Part shown: positions 6,726-21,752 of the stretch, piece by piece | Layout: each line of letters starts with the position of its first letter | Numbering within the stretch: the first letter of the stretch is position 1 | Assembly (NCBI GenBank): GCA_009693905.1 | Contig: SHWG01000007.1 | Span: 1-34,702 of the forward strand | Length of the DNA stretch: 34,702 nt | Direction: 5' to 3' | From: Rhodospirillales bacterium | GTDB taxonomy: Bacteria; Pseudomonadota; Alphaproteobacteria; Rhodospirillales; 2-12-FULL-67-15 | The notes under the pieces: model-generated | What the model was told of the DNA's origin: nothing | Database searches by the model: none | What the model saw: only the letters and a program-made list of their open reading frames with translations | Made by a program: the position numbers and the translations under genes

Positions 6726-7415
6726 TCAGCCCGCCCGATAGCGGTAGCCGACGCCGTAGAGCGTCTCCACCTCGGCGAAGCCGGGATCGTGTTCGCGGAA
6801 CTTGCGCCGGATGCGCTTGATGTGGCTGTCGATGGTGCGGTCGTCGACGAACACATTCTGCCCGTAGGCTTCGTCGATGAGCTGGTCGCGGTTCTTGACG
6901 TGGCCGGGCCGGCGGGCGAGCACCTGGAGCAGCAGGAATTCGGTCACGGTCAAGTCGACCTCATGGCCCTTCCACCGGCACGAGTGGCGCTGAGGATCGA
7001 GCTCGAGCTCGCCGCGCTTGAGGAGGCCTGCCGCGGGCGATGTTCCCAAGGCCTCGCGCCGGCGCAGGATCGCGCGGATGCGCTCGATCAGGAGCCGTTG
7101 CGAGAAGGGCTTGGTGATGTAGTCGTCCGCGCCCATGCGCAATCCCATCATTTCGTCGATCTCGTCGTCCTTGGAGGTGAGAAAGATGACCGGCATGCTG
7201 CTTTTCTGGCGCAGCCGCTTGAGCAGCTCCATGCCGTCGAGGCGCGGCATCTTGATATCGAGGATCGCGAGGTCGGGCGGCTGGCGCTCGAACGCGGCCA
7301 GCGCTTCGACCCCGTCGGTATAGGTACGGACGCGGAATCCTTCCGTCTCCAAGGCCATGCTCACGGACGCAAGGATGTTGCGGTCGTCGTCAACCAGGGC
7401 AATGCTGTGAGTCAT
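6726..7415 (-). CDS. chvI: ChvI-type response regulator, OmpR/PhoB family
   Basis: DNA-binding response regulator of 229 residues, partner of ChvG. The receiver domain has the acidic pocket at Asp9-Asp11, phospho-acceptor Asp53 ([13 protein letters not shown]), Thr80 (IFLTSKDD) and Lys102 (DYITKPFS). The winged-helix output domain follows, ending [11 protein letters not shown] as in OmpR-family regulators. The segment [30 protein letters not shown] is the recognition-helix region. A GGAG sequence lies 11 bases before the ATG. The TATAAT box at 7471-7476 lies about 55 bases upstream, and the leader is shared with the divergent gene at 7590. Confidence 0.93.
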   Translation of the reverse strand: MTHSIALVDDDRNILASVSMALETEGFRVRTYTDGVEALAAFERQPPDLAILDIKMPRLDGMELLKRLRQKSSMPVIFLTSKDDEIDEMMGLRMGADDYITKPFSQRLLIERIRAILRRREALGTSPAAGLLKRGELELDPQRHSCRWKGHEVDLTVTEFLLLQVLARRPGHVKNRDQLIDEAYGQNVFVDDRTIDSHIKRIRRKFREHDPGFAEVETLYGVGYRYRAG

Positions 7416-7448
7416 CGAATTTAAGTCTCCACCCGTGCCCGGGCGCGG

Positions 7449-7478
7449 TTGACGGGGAGCGCGGCGGGAAATTATAGT
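7449..7478 (+). promoter_or_regulatory. Promoter toward the HugZ-type gene
   Basis: Near-consensus boxes TTGACG (7449-7454) and TATAGT (7473-7478) with an 18-base spacer read rightward. Transcription would begin near 7485, leaving a leader of about 105 bases. That leader holds a second TATATA sequence (7535-7540) and a 19-base direct repeat (7543-7582). Confidence 0.55.
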
Positions 7479-7499
7479 CTCGGCAATGGTTTTCCGGCA
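7471..7499 (-). promoter_or_regulatory. chvI promoter
   Basis: On the minus strand, TGCCGG (7494-7499) and a perfect TATAAT (7471-7476) are 17 bases apart. The -10 box overlaps the -10 box of the opposite promoter by four bases, so the two promoters cannot both be melted at once. Confidence 0.5.
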
Positions 7500-7542
7500 C
7501 GGAGATTAACAAGGAACCCGGCGCGCCGCGACATTATATAGT

Positions 7543-7582
7543 CTTGCGCGCGCGGGACGCGGGCTTGCGCGCGTGGGACGCG
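7543..7582 (+). repeat. 19-base tandem direct repeat in the hugZ leader
   Basis: CTTGCGCGCGCGGGACGCG (7543-7561) is repeated at 7564-7582 with one change. The 16 bases from 7540 to 7555 also occur exactly at 3532-3547, inside the C-terminal coding end of rapZ. Its role is unknown. Confidence 0.6.
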
Positions 7583-7589
7583 CACAATC

Positions 7590-8354
7590 ATGGCCGAGTC
7601 TGACCTGAGAATTGAGCTTACCGTGCGCCGGCTTCTCCGCCGGGGGCGCTCGGGCACGCTCGCGACCGCGCTCGGCGGAGAAGGTGCCCGAGCGGGGCAT
7701 CCGTACGCCTCGCTGGTCACGGTGGCGTGGGATATCGACGCAACCCCGATCTTTCTCTTTTCCGCGCTCTCCGATCACACCCGGAATCTGGCCCGCGATC
7801 CGCGCGCCGCGTTGCTGATCGAGGAAGCGAGCCGGCGCGCCAACCCCCAGACTGGCCCCCGGGTCACGTTGCTCGGCCGAATCGCGCCCGTGGCCGAGGG
7901 CGCGGACGAATCCTCCGCCCGGCGGCGTTTCCTCGCCCGGCATCCCGAGGCCGCGCGCTACGCCGGGTTCGGCGACTTTCGTTTCTTTCGCATGACGGCC
8001 GAAAGCGCGCACTACGTCGGCGGTTTTGCCCGCGCGGTGTGGATCGAGCGATCCCGCTTCGCGCTTCGGCCCGAGATCGTCGCCGCCCTCGCGGCGTGCG
8101 AGGAGAGCGTGCTCGCCCACATGAACGCCGATCACGCGGACGCGGTCGGTCTCTACGCCCGGCGCCTGCTCGGGCGGCGCGGCCAGGGCTGGACGCTCGC
8201 CGGCCTCGATCCCGACGGGGTCGATCTCAAGCGCGGCTCGCAATTCGCCAGGCTCGACTTTCCCGAACCGGCCGCAAACGCGGGCGCGGTGCGCGCCGCC
8301 CTGGTCGCGCTGGCCGATCGAGCCCGGGGCCGGAAGCGCCCCAAGAAAAAATAA
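7590..8354 (+). CDS. HugZ-like pyridoxamine 5'-phosphate oxidase-fold protein with DUF2470 domain
   Basis: This 254-residue protein has an N-terminal split-barrel domain of the PNP-oxidase superfamily (about 10-150; GTLATALGG near 22, HPYASLVTVAWDID near 41, LFSALSDHTRNLARDPRAALLIEE near 57-80). The C-terminal DUF2470 domain begins with HMNADHADAVGLYA near 178. This layout is that of HugZ/HutZ-type heme-utilisation proteins, which bind heme and, in some species, degrade it. No heme transporter is nearby, so heme breakdown here is only an inference; flavin-binding relatives exist. The C-terminus ends in a basic tail (RGRKRPKKK). It lies between chvI and pckA and has its own promoter. Confidence 0.8.
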   Translation: MAESDLRIELTVRRLLRRGRSGTLATALGGEGARAGHPYASLVTVAWDIDATPIFLFSALSDHTRNLARDPRAALLIEEASRRANPQTGPRVTLLGRIAPVAEGADESSARRRFLARHPEAARYAGFGDFRFFRMTAESAHYVGGFARAVWIERSRFALRPEIVAALAACEESVLAHMNADHADAVGLYARRLLGRRGQGWTLAGLDPDGVDLKRGSQFARLDFPEPAANAGAVRAALVALADRARGRKRPKKK

Positions 8355-8357
8355 TTT

Positions 8358-8374
8358 CCCCCACCAAGAGGGGG
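8358..8374 (+). terminator. Weak hairpin after the HugZ-type gene
   Basis: CCCCC and GGGGG pair around a seven-base loop a few bases after the stop codon, followed by only a short TTGAT tract. It may be a weak terminator. TTGATA at 8375-8380 with CTAAGG 17 bases later could serve as a poor pckA promoter. Confidence 0.3.
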
Positions 8375-8488
8375 TTGATACCCACCCGAACCGGTGGCTA
8401 AGGTGAGCCTCGGTCCGCCTGGGAGGGGCGGCCGGACGCGGGGCGCGAACAACCCGCCGGCGTTCCGTCGCGCGCGAAATCTCCAGGA

Positions 8489-10111
<1,623 letters not shown>

Positions 10112-10118
10112 TATTGGC

Positions 10119-10146
10119 GGCCTTCGATCGTGACCGATCGAAGGCC
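10119..10146. terminator. Hairpin between convergent pckA and trkH
   Basis: A perfect 12-base stem (GGCCTTCGATCG and CGATCGAAGGCC) with a TGAC loop begins seven bases after the pckA stop. There is no T-run, so it may be a transcript-end stabiliser or a weak bidirectional terminator. The sequence is closely related (24 of 28 bases) to the hairpin at 33925-33952, also between convergent genes. Confidence 0.65.
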
Positions 10147-10224
10147 CCCCTCGGTCGCCGGGCGGCGAGCGCCGCTCGCCTTGGCTTTCGCGCCATTCGG
10201 CGCGCCGCCGCGCATATCGTATTG

Positions 10225-10240
10225 CGCCCCTACCGGGGCG
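10225..10240. repeat. Small GC hairpin in the pckA-trkH gap
   Basis: CGCCCC and GGGGCG pair around a TACC loop. The flanking string ATTGCGCCCCT followed by CGGGG is also found at 18129-18146 in front of gltB, linking it to the GC-rich palindrome family. Confidence 0.4.
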
Positions 10241-10245
10241 GGGCG

Positions 10246-10283
10246 GACCAACGGCCAAGAAGAGACGGGCGTGGCCGTTGGTC
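10246..10283 (-). terminator. Hairpin downstream of trkH
   Basis: A perfect 12-base stem (GACCAACGGCCA and TGGCCGTTGGTC) with a 14-base loop lies 12 bases past the trkH stop on the minus strand. No T-run follows. Eleven bases of the arm (ACCAACGGCCA) recur beside recR at 33912-33922. Confidence 0.55.
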
Positions 10284-10295
10284 TATGCGGCTTTC

Positions 10296-11735
10296 TTACG
10301 TCCGCCAGAAGGCGCGGCTGAACAGCACCAATACGGTGAACAGTTCGAGCCGACCGAGCAACATCGCCAACGACAGCACCCACTTGGCTTCGGGCGGCAA
10401 GGGGGCGAAGGTCCCCGCCGGACCGATGATGTTGCCGAGCCCCGGCCCGACGTTGCCGACCGCCGTCGCCGCGCCCGAAAGCGCCGTCACCAGGTCAAGG
10501 CCAAAGGCGGCGAGCAGCAGGGCCGTCACCGCCACCGTGCCGACGTAGGCCCCCATGAACAGCAGCACCGAGGCGAACAGCTCGTTCGAGAGCTTGCGCT
10601 CGCCGTAGAACGTCGGGCGCACGCTCAAGGGCGCGATCAGGCGCCAGCCGTGCGCCCGGATCGCGATCGCCAGCACCTCGAAGCGGAAAATCTTGATGCC
10701 GCCGGCGGTCGAGCCGGTGCAGCCGCCGACGAAGGTGAGAAAAAAGAAGGCCGCGATCGGAAACGCGCCCCATTCCATGTAGTCGGCGGCGACGAATCCG
10801 GTCGTGGTCACGATCGAGACCACGTGGAAGACCGCGAGGCGGAGCGCGTCGGCGACCGGCATGGCGCGGGTCTCGACGAGCCAGGCCGCGACCGCAAGGC
10901 TCGCGAGCATGACCAGCAGCGCGAGCATCCGCGCCTGGGGATCGCGGAACAGCGCGCCGGAGTGCCCCATCGCGGTGCGCAAATAAAGGATGAACGGCAG
11001 GCCGCCCAGGAACATGAACGGCGCGCCGATCCATTCGATCGTCGGGCTCTTGAAATGGCCGATCGAGTCGTCGGACGTCGAAAAGCCGCCAGTCGAGACG
11101 GTCGACATGGCGTGGATGGCGGCCTCGAATCCGGTCATACCGGCGGCCCAGTAGGCCAGCGCACAGGCGAGATTCAGCGCCACGTAGGCGATGAAGATGC
11201 CGGTCGCCACCTGCTTGATCTGGGGCATGGACTTTTCCGAAATGTCGGAGCTTTCGGTCTTGAACAACTGCATGCCGCCGACGCTGAGGAACGGCAATAG
11301 CGCGATCGCCATGACCACGATCCCGATCCCGCCCAGGAACTGGAGCAGGCCGCGCCAGAGCAGCACGCCGGGCGTCGCCGAATCGAGGCGGGTCAGCACC
11401 GTCGCCCCGGTGGTGGTGAGGCCCGACATCGCCTCGAAGTAGGCGTCCGCCCACGGCAGGCGATACTCCGAGAGCGTGAACGGCAGGGCGGCGAAGGCGC
11501 AGAGCAAAACCCAGCTCAAGCTCGTCAGGAGAAAGCCCCGCTTGCGGTCGAGGGTGAAGGCCGTGGAGCGGTTGGCGAACAGCAACGCCCCGCCCGCGAA
11601 CGCGGTCACGCCCGAGGAAACCGCGAAAGCCCGCCACTCGGGATGGCCCACCGCCCAATCGGCAGCCGCGGGCAGGAGCATCGCGCCGGCGAGCACGAGC
11701 AACAGGATCCCGACGATGTAGAGGACTTGGCGCAC
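10296..11735 (-). CDS. trkH: Trk/Ktr-type potassium uptake protein TrkH
   Basis: This 479-residue polytopic inner-membrane protein is the pore-forming subunit of a Trk potassium uptake system. It begins with a strong transmembrane helix (LYIVGILLLVLAGAMLLP) and contains the four selectivity-filter loops expected of the family: GLTTTGATV, STVSTGGFST, SIVTTTGF and GNVGPGLGN. The segment FVGGCTGSTAGGIKIFR is a conserved cytoplasm-proximal loop. The start is ATG at 11735. The regulatory NAD-binding partner TrkA is not in the window. It is separated from gltD upstream by the four-hairpin repeat and is probably transcribed alone. Confidence 0.94.
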   Translation of the reverse strand: MRQVLYIVGILLLVLAGAMLLPAAADWAVGHPEWRAFAVSSGVTAFAGGALLFANRSTAFTLDRKRGFLLTSLSWVLLCAFAALPFTLSEYRLPWADAYFEAMSGLTTTGATVLTRLDSATPGVLLWRGLLQFLGGIGIVVMAIALLPFLSVGGMQLFKTESSDISEKSMPQIKQVATGIFIAYVALNLACALAYWAAGMTGFEAAIHAMSTVSTGGFSTSDDSIGHFKSPTIEWIGAPFMFLGGLPFILYLRTAMGHSGALFRDPQARMLALLVMLASLAVAAWLVETRAMPVADALRLAVFHVVSIVTTTGFVAADYMEWGAFPIAAFFFLTFVGGCTGSTAGGIKIFRFEVLAIAIRAHGWRLIAPLSVRPTFYGERKLSNELFASVLLFMGAYVGTVAVTALLLAAFGLDLVTALSGAATAVGNVGPGLGNIIGPAGTFAPLPPEAKWVLSLAMLLGRLELFTVLVLFSRAFWRT

Positions 11736-11828
11736 GGGGGGTCCGGAAAGACGATGGGGGGCGGGCGATGCGGGCCGATGTTAGAGCATTATCGCGCTGA
11801 CTGAAATCGCCCCCCCGCTCACTCCACC

Positions 11829-11949
11829 CCCTCACCCGGCCGCTAACGCGGCCACCCTCTCCCGCAAGGGGAGAGGGTCACGGAAATCCCCTCTCCCGCG
11901 TGAGCGGGAGAGGGAGGGACCCAGCCCGTCAGGGCTGGGAGGGTGAGGG
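11829..11949. repeat. Four-hairpin repeat element with terminal inverted repeats
   Basis: Outer 9-base inverted repeats, CCCTCACCC (11829-11837) and GGGTGAGGG (11941-11949), enclose four perfect hairpins: 11838-11853 (GGCCGC arms), 11854-11878 (ACCCTCTCCC arms), 11889-11914 (CCCTCTCCCGC arms) and 11920-11939 (CCCAGCCC arms). The element abuts the last base of gltD. Repeats of this type are scattered in many alphaproteobacterial genomes. It probably ends or stabilises the gltBD transcript. The 93 bases between it and trkH show no clear promoter. Confidence 0.75.
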
Positions 11950-13392
11950 TCAGCGCGGCAGCTCCGAAGCGCCCATCAGGAATTCGTCGACCGCGCGGGC
12001 GCACTGGCGGCCTTCGCGGATCGCCCACACCACCAGCGACTGGCCCCGGCGGGTGTCGCCGCAGGCGAACACTCGGGGCGTCGAACTCTGGTAGTCCTCG
12101 ACGCTCGCCCGGACGTTGCCGCGCGGGTCCAACGCCACCTTGATATCCTTCACCAGCCCTTCGTGGACAGGATGGACAAACCCCATCGCGAGCAAAACGA
12201 GATCGGCCTCGACGGTGAATTCGCTGCCCGGAACCTCGCGCGGGACGGAACGGCCGTCCTTATCCTTCGCCCATTCCATCCGCGCGCAGACGAGACCGGC
12301 AACCGCGCCGTCGCTCCCGAGAATCCGCTTGGTCGTGAGTGCCCAGTCGCGCTCGCAGCCTTCGGCTTGCGAGCTCGAGGTGCGGAGCTTCGACGGCCAG
12401 TCCGGCCAGATGAGTCCTTTGTTCTCCTTATCCGGGGGCTTGGCCAGGATTTCGGTCTGAAGGATCGACTTGGCGCCCTGGCGGGTCGAGGTGCCGATGC
12501 AGTCCGAGCCGGTATCCCCGCCGCCGATCACCACCACCCGCTTGCCGGAAGCGAGAATCGGGCGGTTGTCGGCGATGAACTCGCCGCTGACGCGGCGGTT
12601 CTGCTGGCCGAGAAAATCCATCGCGAAGTGAACGCCGTCGAGTTCGCGCCCCTCGACCTCGAGCGCGCGCGGCGCTTCCGAGCCGAGCGCCAAAACCACC
12701 GCATCGAATTCCTTCAACAGCCGGCCCGCCTGGAACGTGGTCCCGACGTGGATGTTGGGATGGAACTCCACGCCTTCCGCCTGCATCTGGGCCATGCGCC
12801 GGTCGATCAGGCGCTTCTCCAGCTTGAAGTCGGGGATGCCGTAGCGGAGCAGGCCGCCGATGCGCGCGTTCTTCTCGAATACCGTCACATCGTGCCCGGC
12901 GCGGGCCATCTGCTGGGCGCACGCCAAGCCGGCGGGACCGGAGCCGACCACGGCGACCCGCTTGAAGGTGCGGTGGCGGGGAACGTCGGGTTCGATCCAG
13001 CCTTCGGTCCAGGCGCGATCGACGATCGCGCATTCGATCGTCTTGATGGTGACGGGAACGTCGGGGATGTTGAGGGTGCAGGCGGTCTCGCACGGCGCCG
13101 GACAGATGCGGCCGGTGAATTCGGGGAAATTGTTGGTCGAGTGCAGCACCTGGCTCGCCTGGCGCCAGTCGCCGCGATACACCAGATCGTTCCAGTCCGG
13201 AATGATGTTGTTGACCGGGCAGCCCTCGTGGCAATAGGGCACGCCGCAATCCATGCAGCGCGCGCCCTGGCGCTTGAGCTCGTCTTCGGGCAGCGGCTGG
13301 ACGAACTCGCGATAATGCCTGAGACGCTCCGCGACCGGCGCGTAGTCGCGCTCGATCCGTTCGATCTCCAGGAATCCGGTCGGCTTGCCCAT
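11950..13392 (-). CDS. gltD: Glutamate synthase, small (beta) subunit
   Basis: GltD oxidises NADPH with FAD and passes electrons through iron-sulfur clusters to the large subunit. The 480-residue protein has two N-terminal cysteine clusters for 4Fe-4S centres ([14 protein letters not shown] and [11 protein letters not shown], about 45-115), an FAD-binding fold ([15 protein letters not shown], near 150) and an NADPH-binding fold ([13 protein letters not shown], near 290). The ATG at 13392 gives [20 protein letters not shown], the standard family start; the reading frame stays open further upstream into gltB but without family similarity. It follows gltB by 11 bases and the two form an operon. 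Confidence 0.96.
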   Translation of the reverse strand: MGKPTGFLEIERIERDYAPVAERLRHYREFVQPLPEDELKRQGARCMDCGVPYCHEGCPVNNIIPDWNDLVYRGDWRQASQVLHSTNNFPEFTGRICPAPCETACTLNIPDVPVTIKTIECAIVDRAWTEGWIEPDVPRHRTFKRVAVVGSGPAGLACAQQMARAGHDVTVFEKNARIGGLLRYGIPDFKLEKRLIDRRMAQMQAEGVEFHPNIHVGTTFQAGRLLKEFDAVVLALGSEAPRALEVEGRELDGVHFAMDFLGQQNRRVSGEFIADNRPILASGKRVVVIGGGDTGSDCIGTSTRQGAKSILQTEILAKPPDKENKGLIWPDWPSKLRTSSSQAEGCERDWALTTKRILGSDGAVAGLVCARMEWAKDKDGRSVPREVPGSEFTVEADLVLLAMGFVHPVHEGLVKDIKVALDPRGNVRASVEDYQSSTPRVFACGDTRRGQSLVVWAIREGRQCARAVDEFLMGASELPR

Positions 13393-13403
13393 GATGGAAA
13401 ACC

Positions 13404-18038
<4,635 letters not shown>

Positions 18039-18318
18039 GGCGCGCCCCTTTCCGGGCGCGACGCGCATCCCGCGCGCGCGGTCCCGCCGGTAGGCGGGCG
18101 CGGAACAGAATCCCCGCGCGCCGCCAGCATTGCGCCCCTTTCGGGGGGCGCGCGCGCGCGCGTACTGGCGGTCCGATCCTTTCATCGTCCGGGCTCCGGT
18201 CTCTCGTTGACAGGCAAGTTCTTTGCATATCAGCGCCCGGCGTTCGAGGCCAGCGGGAATCCGCCGCCAGCCCCCCCGGAAGGGTCGGTTTCCCACCCCC
18301 TCCGCCTTGGGGGCCGGC

Positions 18319-18347
18319 TTGGGAGCCAAGGGCCGGGGTGTTATAAG
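18319..18347 (+). promoter_or_regulatory. uppP promoter
   Basis: TTGGGA (18319-18324) and TATAAG (18342-18347) are 17 bases apart, about 30 bases before the uppP start. A GGGGGG tract at 18364-18369 serves as ribosome binding site. TTGACA at 18207-18212 also reads rightward but has no good -10 at the right distance. Confidence 0.45.
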
Positions 18348-18376
18348 AACACTCGCATTATCCGGGGGGCCGGCGC

Positions 18377-19180
18377 TTGACCACCATCCATATCGTGATT
18401 CTCGCCTTGGTCCAGGGCGTCACCGAATTCCTGCCGGTGTCCTCGTCGGGGCATCTCATTTTCATTCCCCACCTATTCCATTGGCCCGACCAGGGCCTGA
18501 TCGTGGACGTCGCGGTCCACGTCGGCACGCTCGGCGCGGTGACACTTTATCTCTGGCGCGACGTGTGGCGGATGACGACCGGGCTCGGCCGCTTCGTCCA
18601 GGGCCGCAATAACCCGGACGCGATGCTCGCCTTCCACGTGATCGCCGCGACCATCCCGGTGGTGATCGCCGGGCTCGCCCTCAAGCGCTACTACCCGGGG
18701 GGAATCCGCGACCTCGCCGTGGTCGGATGGGCGACGTTGGGTTTCGGAATTCTGCTCTGGGTCGCCGACCGGATCAGCATGACGGTCCGGCGGCTCGAAC
18801 ACCTCAAGATTTGGGACGTGCTTCTCATCGGCATGTCCCAGGTGCTGGCGCTCGTTCCCGGCACCAGCCGCTCCGGCATCACCATGACGGCGGCGCGGCT
18901 GCTCGGGATGGAGCGGCTCGACGCGGCGCGCTTTTCCATGATCCTCTCGATCCCGACCATCGTCGGCGCGGGCGTGCTCGAAGGCTGGGAGCTGTTCAGG
19001 CTCGGCGACGCGAAACTGACCGCGGACGTCTTCCTCGCCGTCCTGCTCGCTTTCGTGTTCGCGCTCCTCGCCATCATCGCCATGATGGCCTGGCTCAAGC
19101 GCGCGAGCTTCACGCCGTTCGCGATCTACCGGCTGGGGCTCGGCGCGTTCATTCTCGCGTTCGCCCACGGCTACGTGTGA
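18377..19180 (+). CDS. uppP: Undecaprenyl-diphosphatase
   Basis: UppP (BacA) removes a phosphate from undecaprenyl diphosphate on the outer face of the inner membrane, recycling the lipid carrier for peptidoglycan and polysaccharide synthesis; overexpression is known to confer bacitracin resistance. The 267-residue polytopic protein has both family motifs: [15 protein letters not shown] with Glu17 and the serine-rich loop (13-27), and PGTSRSGIT (161-169). The start is TTG, preceded by a G-rich ribosome binding sequence at a spacing of seven bases, and the protein then begins at the usual family position. It diverges from gltB and its stop lies four bases from the stop of the convergent reductase gene. 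Confidence 0.95.
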   Translation: MTTIHIVILALVQGVTEFLPVSSSGHLIFIPHLFHWPDQGLIVDVAVHVGTLGAVTLYLWRDVWRMTTGLGRFVQGRNNPDAMLAFHVIAATIPVVIAGLALKRYYPGGIRDLAVVGWATLGFGILLWVADRISMTVRRLEHLKIWDVLLIGMSQVLALVPGTSRSGITMTAARLLGMERLDAARFSMILSIPTIVGAGVLEGWELFRLGDAKLTADVFLAVLLAFVFALLAIIAMMAWLKRASFTPFAIYRLGLGAFILAFAHGYV

Positions 19181-19184
19181 ACGA

Positions 19185-20114
19185 TCAATATTCCCGCGCT
19201 TTATCGACCAGCCCGTTGGGCACGAGGCCCGCGCGGATCGCGCGGATGTTGTCCGCGAGATCGAGCGCCGACGGTCCCGGCTGGGTGACCGCCGCGTTGT
19301 GGGGGGTGACGATCACGTTGGGATGGGTCCAGAACGGGCTCTCGGGCGGCAAGGGCTCCCGGCGGAAAACGTCGAGCCACGCTCCGGCGAGCTGCCCGGT
19401 CGCGAGCGCGGCCAGGATGTCTTCCTCGACCGCGAGCCCGCCGCGCCCGGCGTTGACGAGATAGGCGCGCCTCGGCAATTGCGCCAAGTTCGCCGCGTTC
19501 ACGATCCCTTCGGTTTCCCGGGTCAAGGGCGCGAGGGTGACGAGAATATCGGTGCGGGCGAGGAACTTGGCCAGCTCGCCCGGCCCGGCGAAGCTTTCCA
19601 CGCCGGGAAATTGCTTGCGCGTCCGGCTCCAGCCCGCGACCGGAAAGCCGAGCGCGACCAGAACTTGCGCCGCCGCCTGGCCAAGCTGGCCAAAGCCGAG
19701 AATGCCGACGCGACGCGCGCCGGGGAGAATCTGCGGGATATCGATCCACGCTTTCGCCGCCTGCTGGGCGCGGTAGCGGTGGAAATTGCGATGAAAGTGC
19801 AAAACCGCGTGCACCACGAACTCGACCATGCCCTCGCGCAAGCCCCGGTCGACCAGGCGCGTCAGCGGCACGTCCCTGGGCAGGTCGGGATCGCCGAGCA
19901 CATAATCCACGCCCGCGCCCATGTTGAGGATCGCCTTGAGATTGGGAAACCCCTTCATCGAGCCCGGCGGCGGCCGCCAGACCAGCAGGAACTCCACGTC
20001 GGAGCGGTTGCCCACCTCGGGCCAGACGCGGAATTCGTCTCCCGGCAGCGCGCGGGCGAATTCCGCGCGCCAAACCTCCGGGTCTTCAACCGCGCTGATG
20101 AAGAGAAGGGCCAT
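19185..20114 (-). CDS. ghrA: GhrA-type glyoxylate/hydroxypyruvate reductase (D-2-hydroxyacid dehydrogenase)
   Basis: This 309-residue NAD(P)-dependent dehydrogenase of the D-2-hydroxyacid family has the Rossmann motif GFGQLG within VGILGFGQLGQ (140-145). Catalytic residues fall in VNAGRGGL (Arg), FRREPLP (Glu) and the C-terminal TPHNAA (His). The segment NMGAGVDYVL matches the GhrA branch, which reduces glyoxylate and hydroxypyruvate. The ATG is two bases after the yejF stop, so it is the last gene of the yejABEF transcript. No functional link with peptide uptake is obvious. Substrate assignment is by family only. Confidence 0.82.
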   Translation of the reverse strand: MALLFISAVEDPEVWRAEFARALPGDEFRVWPEVGNRSDVEFLLVWRPPPGSMKGFPNLKAILNMGAGVDYVLGDPDLPRDVPLTRLVDRGLREGMVEFVVHAVLHFHRNFHRYRAQQAAKAWIDIPQILPGARRVGILGFGQLGQAAAQVLVALGFPVAGWSRTRKQFPGVESFAGPGELAKFLARTDILVTLAPLTRETEGIVNAANLAQLPRRAYLVNAGRGGLAVEEDILAALATGQLAGAWLDVFRREPLPPESPFWTHPNVIVTPHNAAVTQPGPSALDLADNIRAIRAGLVPNGLVDKAREY

Positions 20115-20116
20115 GA

Positions 20117-21748
20117 TTACATCGCCACCGCGCCGCTCTCGTCGGCCTTGAGCTCGATCGCGGCGGCGATCAGCGCCCGGGTATAGGGTTCGCGCGGCCG
20201 GGCGAAGATATCGGCGGCCGGTCCGTGCTCGACGACCCGGCCTTGGCGCAGCACCGCGATTTCGTGGGCCATGGCGCGAACCACGCGCAAATCGTGGCTG
20301 ATGAACAGATACGCGAGCCGGTGCTTTTTCTGTAGCTCGCGCAGCAACTCCACGATCTGCGCCTGGACCGAAACGTCGAGGGCGCTGGTCGGCTCGTCCA
20401 AGACGACGAACTTGGGCTTCAGGACCAAGGCGCGCGCGATCGCGATGCGTTGCCGCTGGCCCCCTGAGAATTCGTGCGGATAGCGGTCTTGGGTCTCCGG
20501 GTCCAACCCCACTTCGGTCAAGGCTTGCCCGATGAGCTGGCGGCGAGCGTCCGCGTCGCCGCCCTGGCCGTGGACCAAAAGCCCTTCCTCGACGATCTGG
20601 CCGACCGACAGGCGCGGGCTCAAGGACCCGAACGGGTCCTGAAAGACGATCTGCATCTCGCGCCGGAGCGGGCGCAGCGCCTTGGCGCGCAGCGCCTCGA
20701 TGGCGCGGCCCCGGAACGCGACCTCGCCTTCGCTCCGCTCCAGGCGAAGCAACGCCCGGCCCAACGTGCTTTTGCCCGAGCCGCTTTCGCCGACGATCCC
20801 GAGCGTGTGACCTTCGCGCACGGAAAGAGTCACCCCGTCCACCGCCTTGACGTGGCCGACGACCCGGCGGATCACACCGCGCTTGATCGGAAACCAGACT
20901 TTCAAATTCTTGCACGCCATGATCTCCGGCGCACTTGCGGACGCCGGCTCGGGCGTCCCCTTGGGCTCGGAGGCGAGCAGGTGGCGGGTGTAGTCGTGGC
21001 GGGGCGCGCGAAAAACGTCCGGCAAAACCCCCTCTTCGACGATACGTCCCTGGCACATGACGTAGGCGCGGTTGGCGATCCGGCGCACGATGCCGAGGTC
21101 GTGGGTGATGAACAGCACCGCCATGCCGAGGCGGGCCTGCAATTCCTGGAGCAATTTCAAAATCTGCGCCTGGATGGTGACATCCACCGCCGTGGTCGGC
21201 TCGTCGGCGATGAGCAGATCGGGGGTGTTGGCGAGCGCCATCGCGATCATCACCCGCTGCTGCTGCCCCCCTGAGAATTCGTGCGGCAGCGCGTCCATGC
21301 GCGCGATCTGCTCACGGAGGCCGACCAGCTCGAACAGCTCGACCACGCGTTCGCGCGCGGCGGCGGCCGAAACGGGCCGGTGCAACACCACGCTTTCCGC
21401 GACCTGGCGGCCGATGCCCTGGAGCGGGTTGAGGGACGTGAGCGGCTCCTGGAAAATCATGGACATCCGATCGCCGCGCAGCGCCCGGACACGGTCCTCG
21501 GGCGCCGACAAAATCTCCTCGCCCTTGAAGCGGATGCTCCCCTTCGGGTGCCACGCCAAGGGGTACGGCAAAAGCCGCATCGCCGAGAGCGCGGTCACCG
21601 ACTTGCCCGAGCCGCTCTCGCCGACCAGAGCCGCGATTTCGCCCGGGCGGACCACGAGATTCGCCCCTTGGACCGCCTTGACCTCGCGCTCACCCCGGTT
21701 GAAGGAGACGTGCAGGTCCTCGATTTCAAGGATGGGTGCTTCGGTCAT
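20117..21748 (-). CDS. yejF: Dual-ATPase ABC transporter subunit YejF
   Basis: This 543-residue protein fuses two ABC ATPase domains, powering the YejABEF peptide importer. Domain 1 has Walker A GESGSGKS (near 40), signature FSGGQQQR and Walker B LLIADEPT; domain 2 has Walker A GESGSGKST (near 310), signature FSGGQRQR and Walker B FVVLDEPT. Both domains contain the Opp/Dpp-type C-terminal segment. It starts four bases after the yejE stop. The YejF identity rests on the tandem domains combined with the preceding yejA-yejB-yejE order; isolated dual ATPases of the Gsi type look alike. Confidence 0.92.
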   Translation of the reverse strand: MTEAPILEIEDLHVSFNRGEREVKAVQGANLVVRPGEIAALVGESGSGKSVTALSAMRLLPYPLAWHPKGSIRFKGEEILSAPEDRVRALRGDRMSMIFQEPLTSLNPLQGIGRQVAESVVLHRPVSAAAARERVVELFELVGLREQIARMDALPHEFSGGQQQRVMIAMALANTPDLLIADEPTTAVDVTIQAQILKLLQELQARLGMAVLFITHDLGIVRRIANRAYVMCQGRIVEEGVLPDVFRAPRHDYTRHLLASEPKGTPEPASASAPEIMACKNLKVWFPIKRGVIRRVVGHVKAVDGVTLSVREGHTLGIVGESGSGKSTLGRALLRLERSEGEVAFRGRAIEALRAKALRPLRREMQIVFQDPFGSLSPRLSVGQIVEEGLLVHGQGGDADARRQLIGQALTEVGLDPETQDRYPHEFSGGQRQRIAIARALVLKPKFVVLDEPTSALDVSVQAQIVELLRELQKKHRLAYLFISHDLRVVRAMAHEIAVLRQGRVVEHGPAADIFARPREPYTRALIAAAIELKADESGAVAM

Positions 21749-21752
21749 CGCT

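Noticed and set aside
18207-18233. TTGACA as the uppP or a gltB-leader promoter
   Set aside because: The -35 is perfect, but the nearest -10-like TATCAG is only 15 bases away; the pair at 18319-18347 is better placed.
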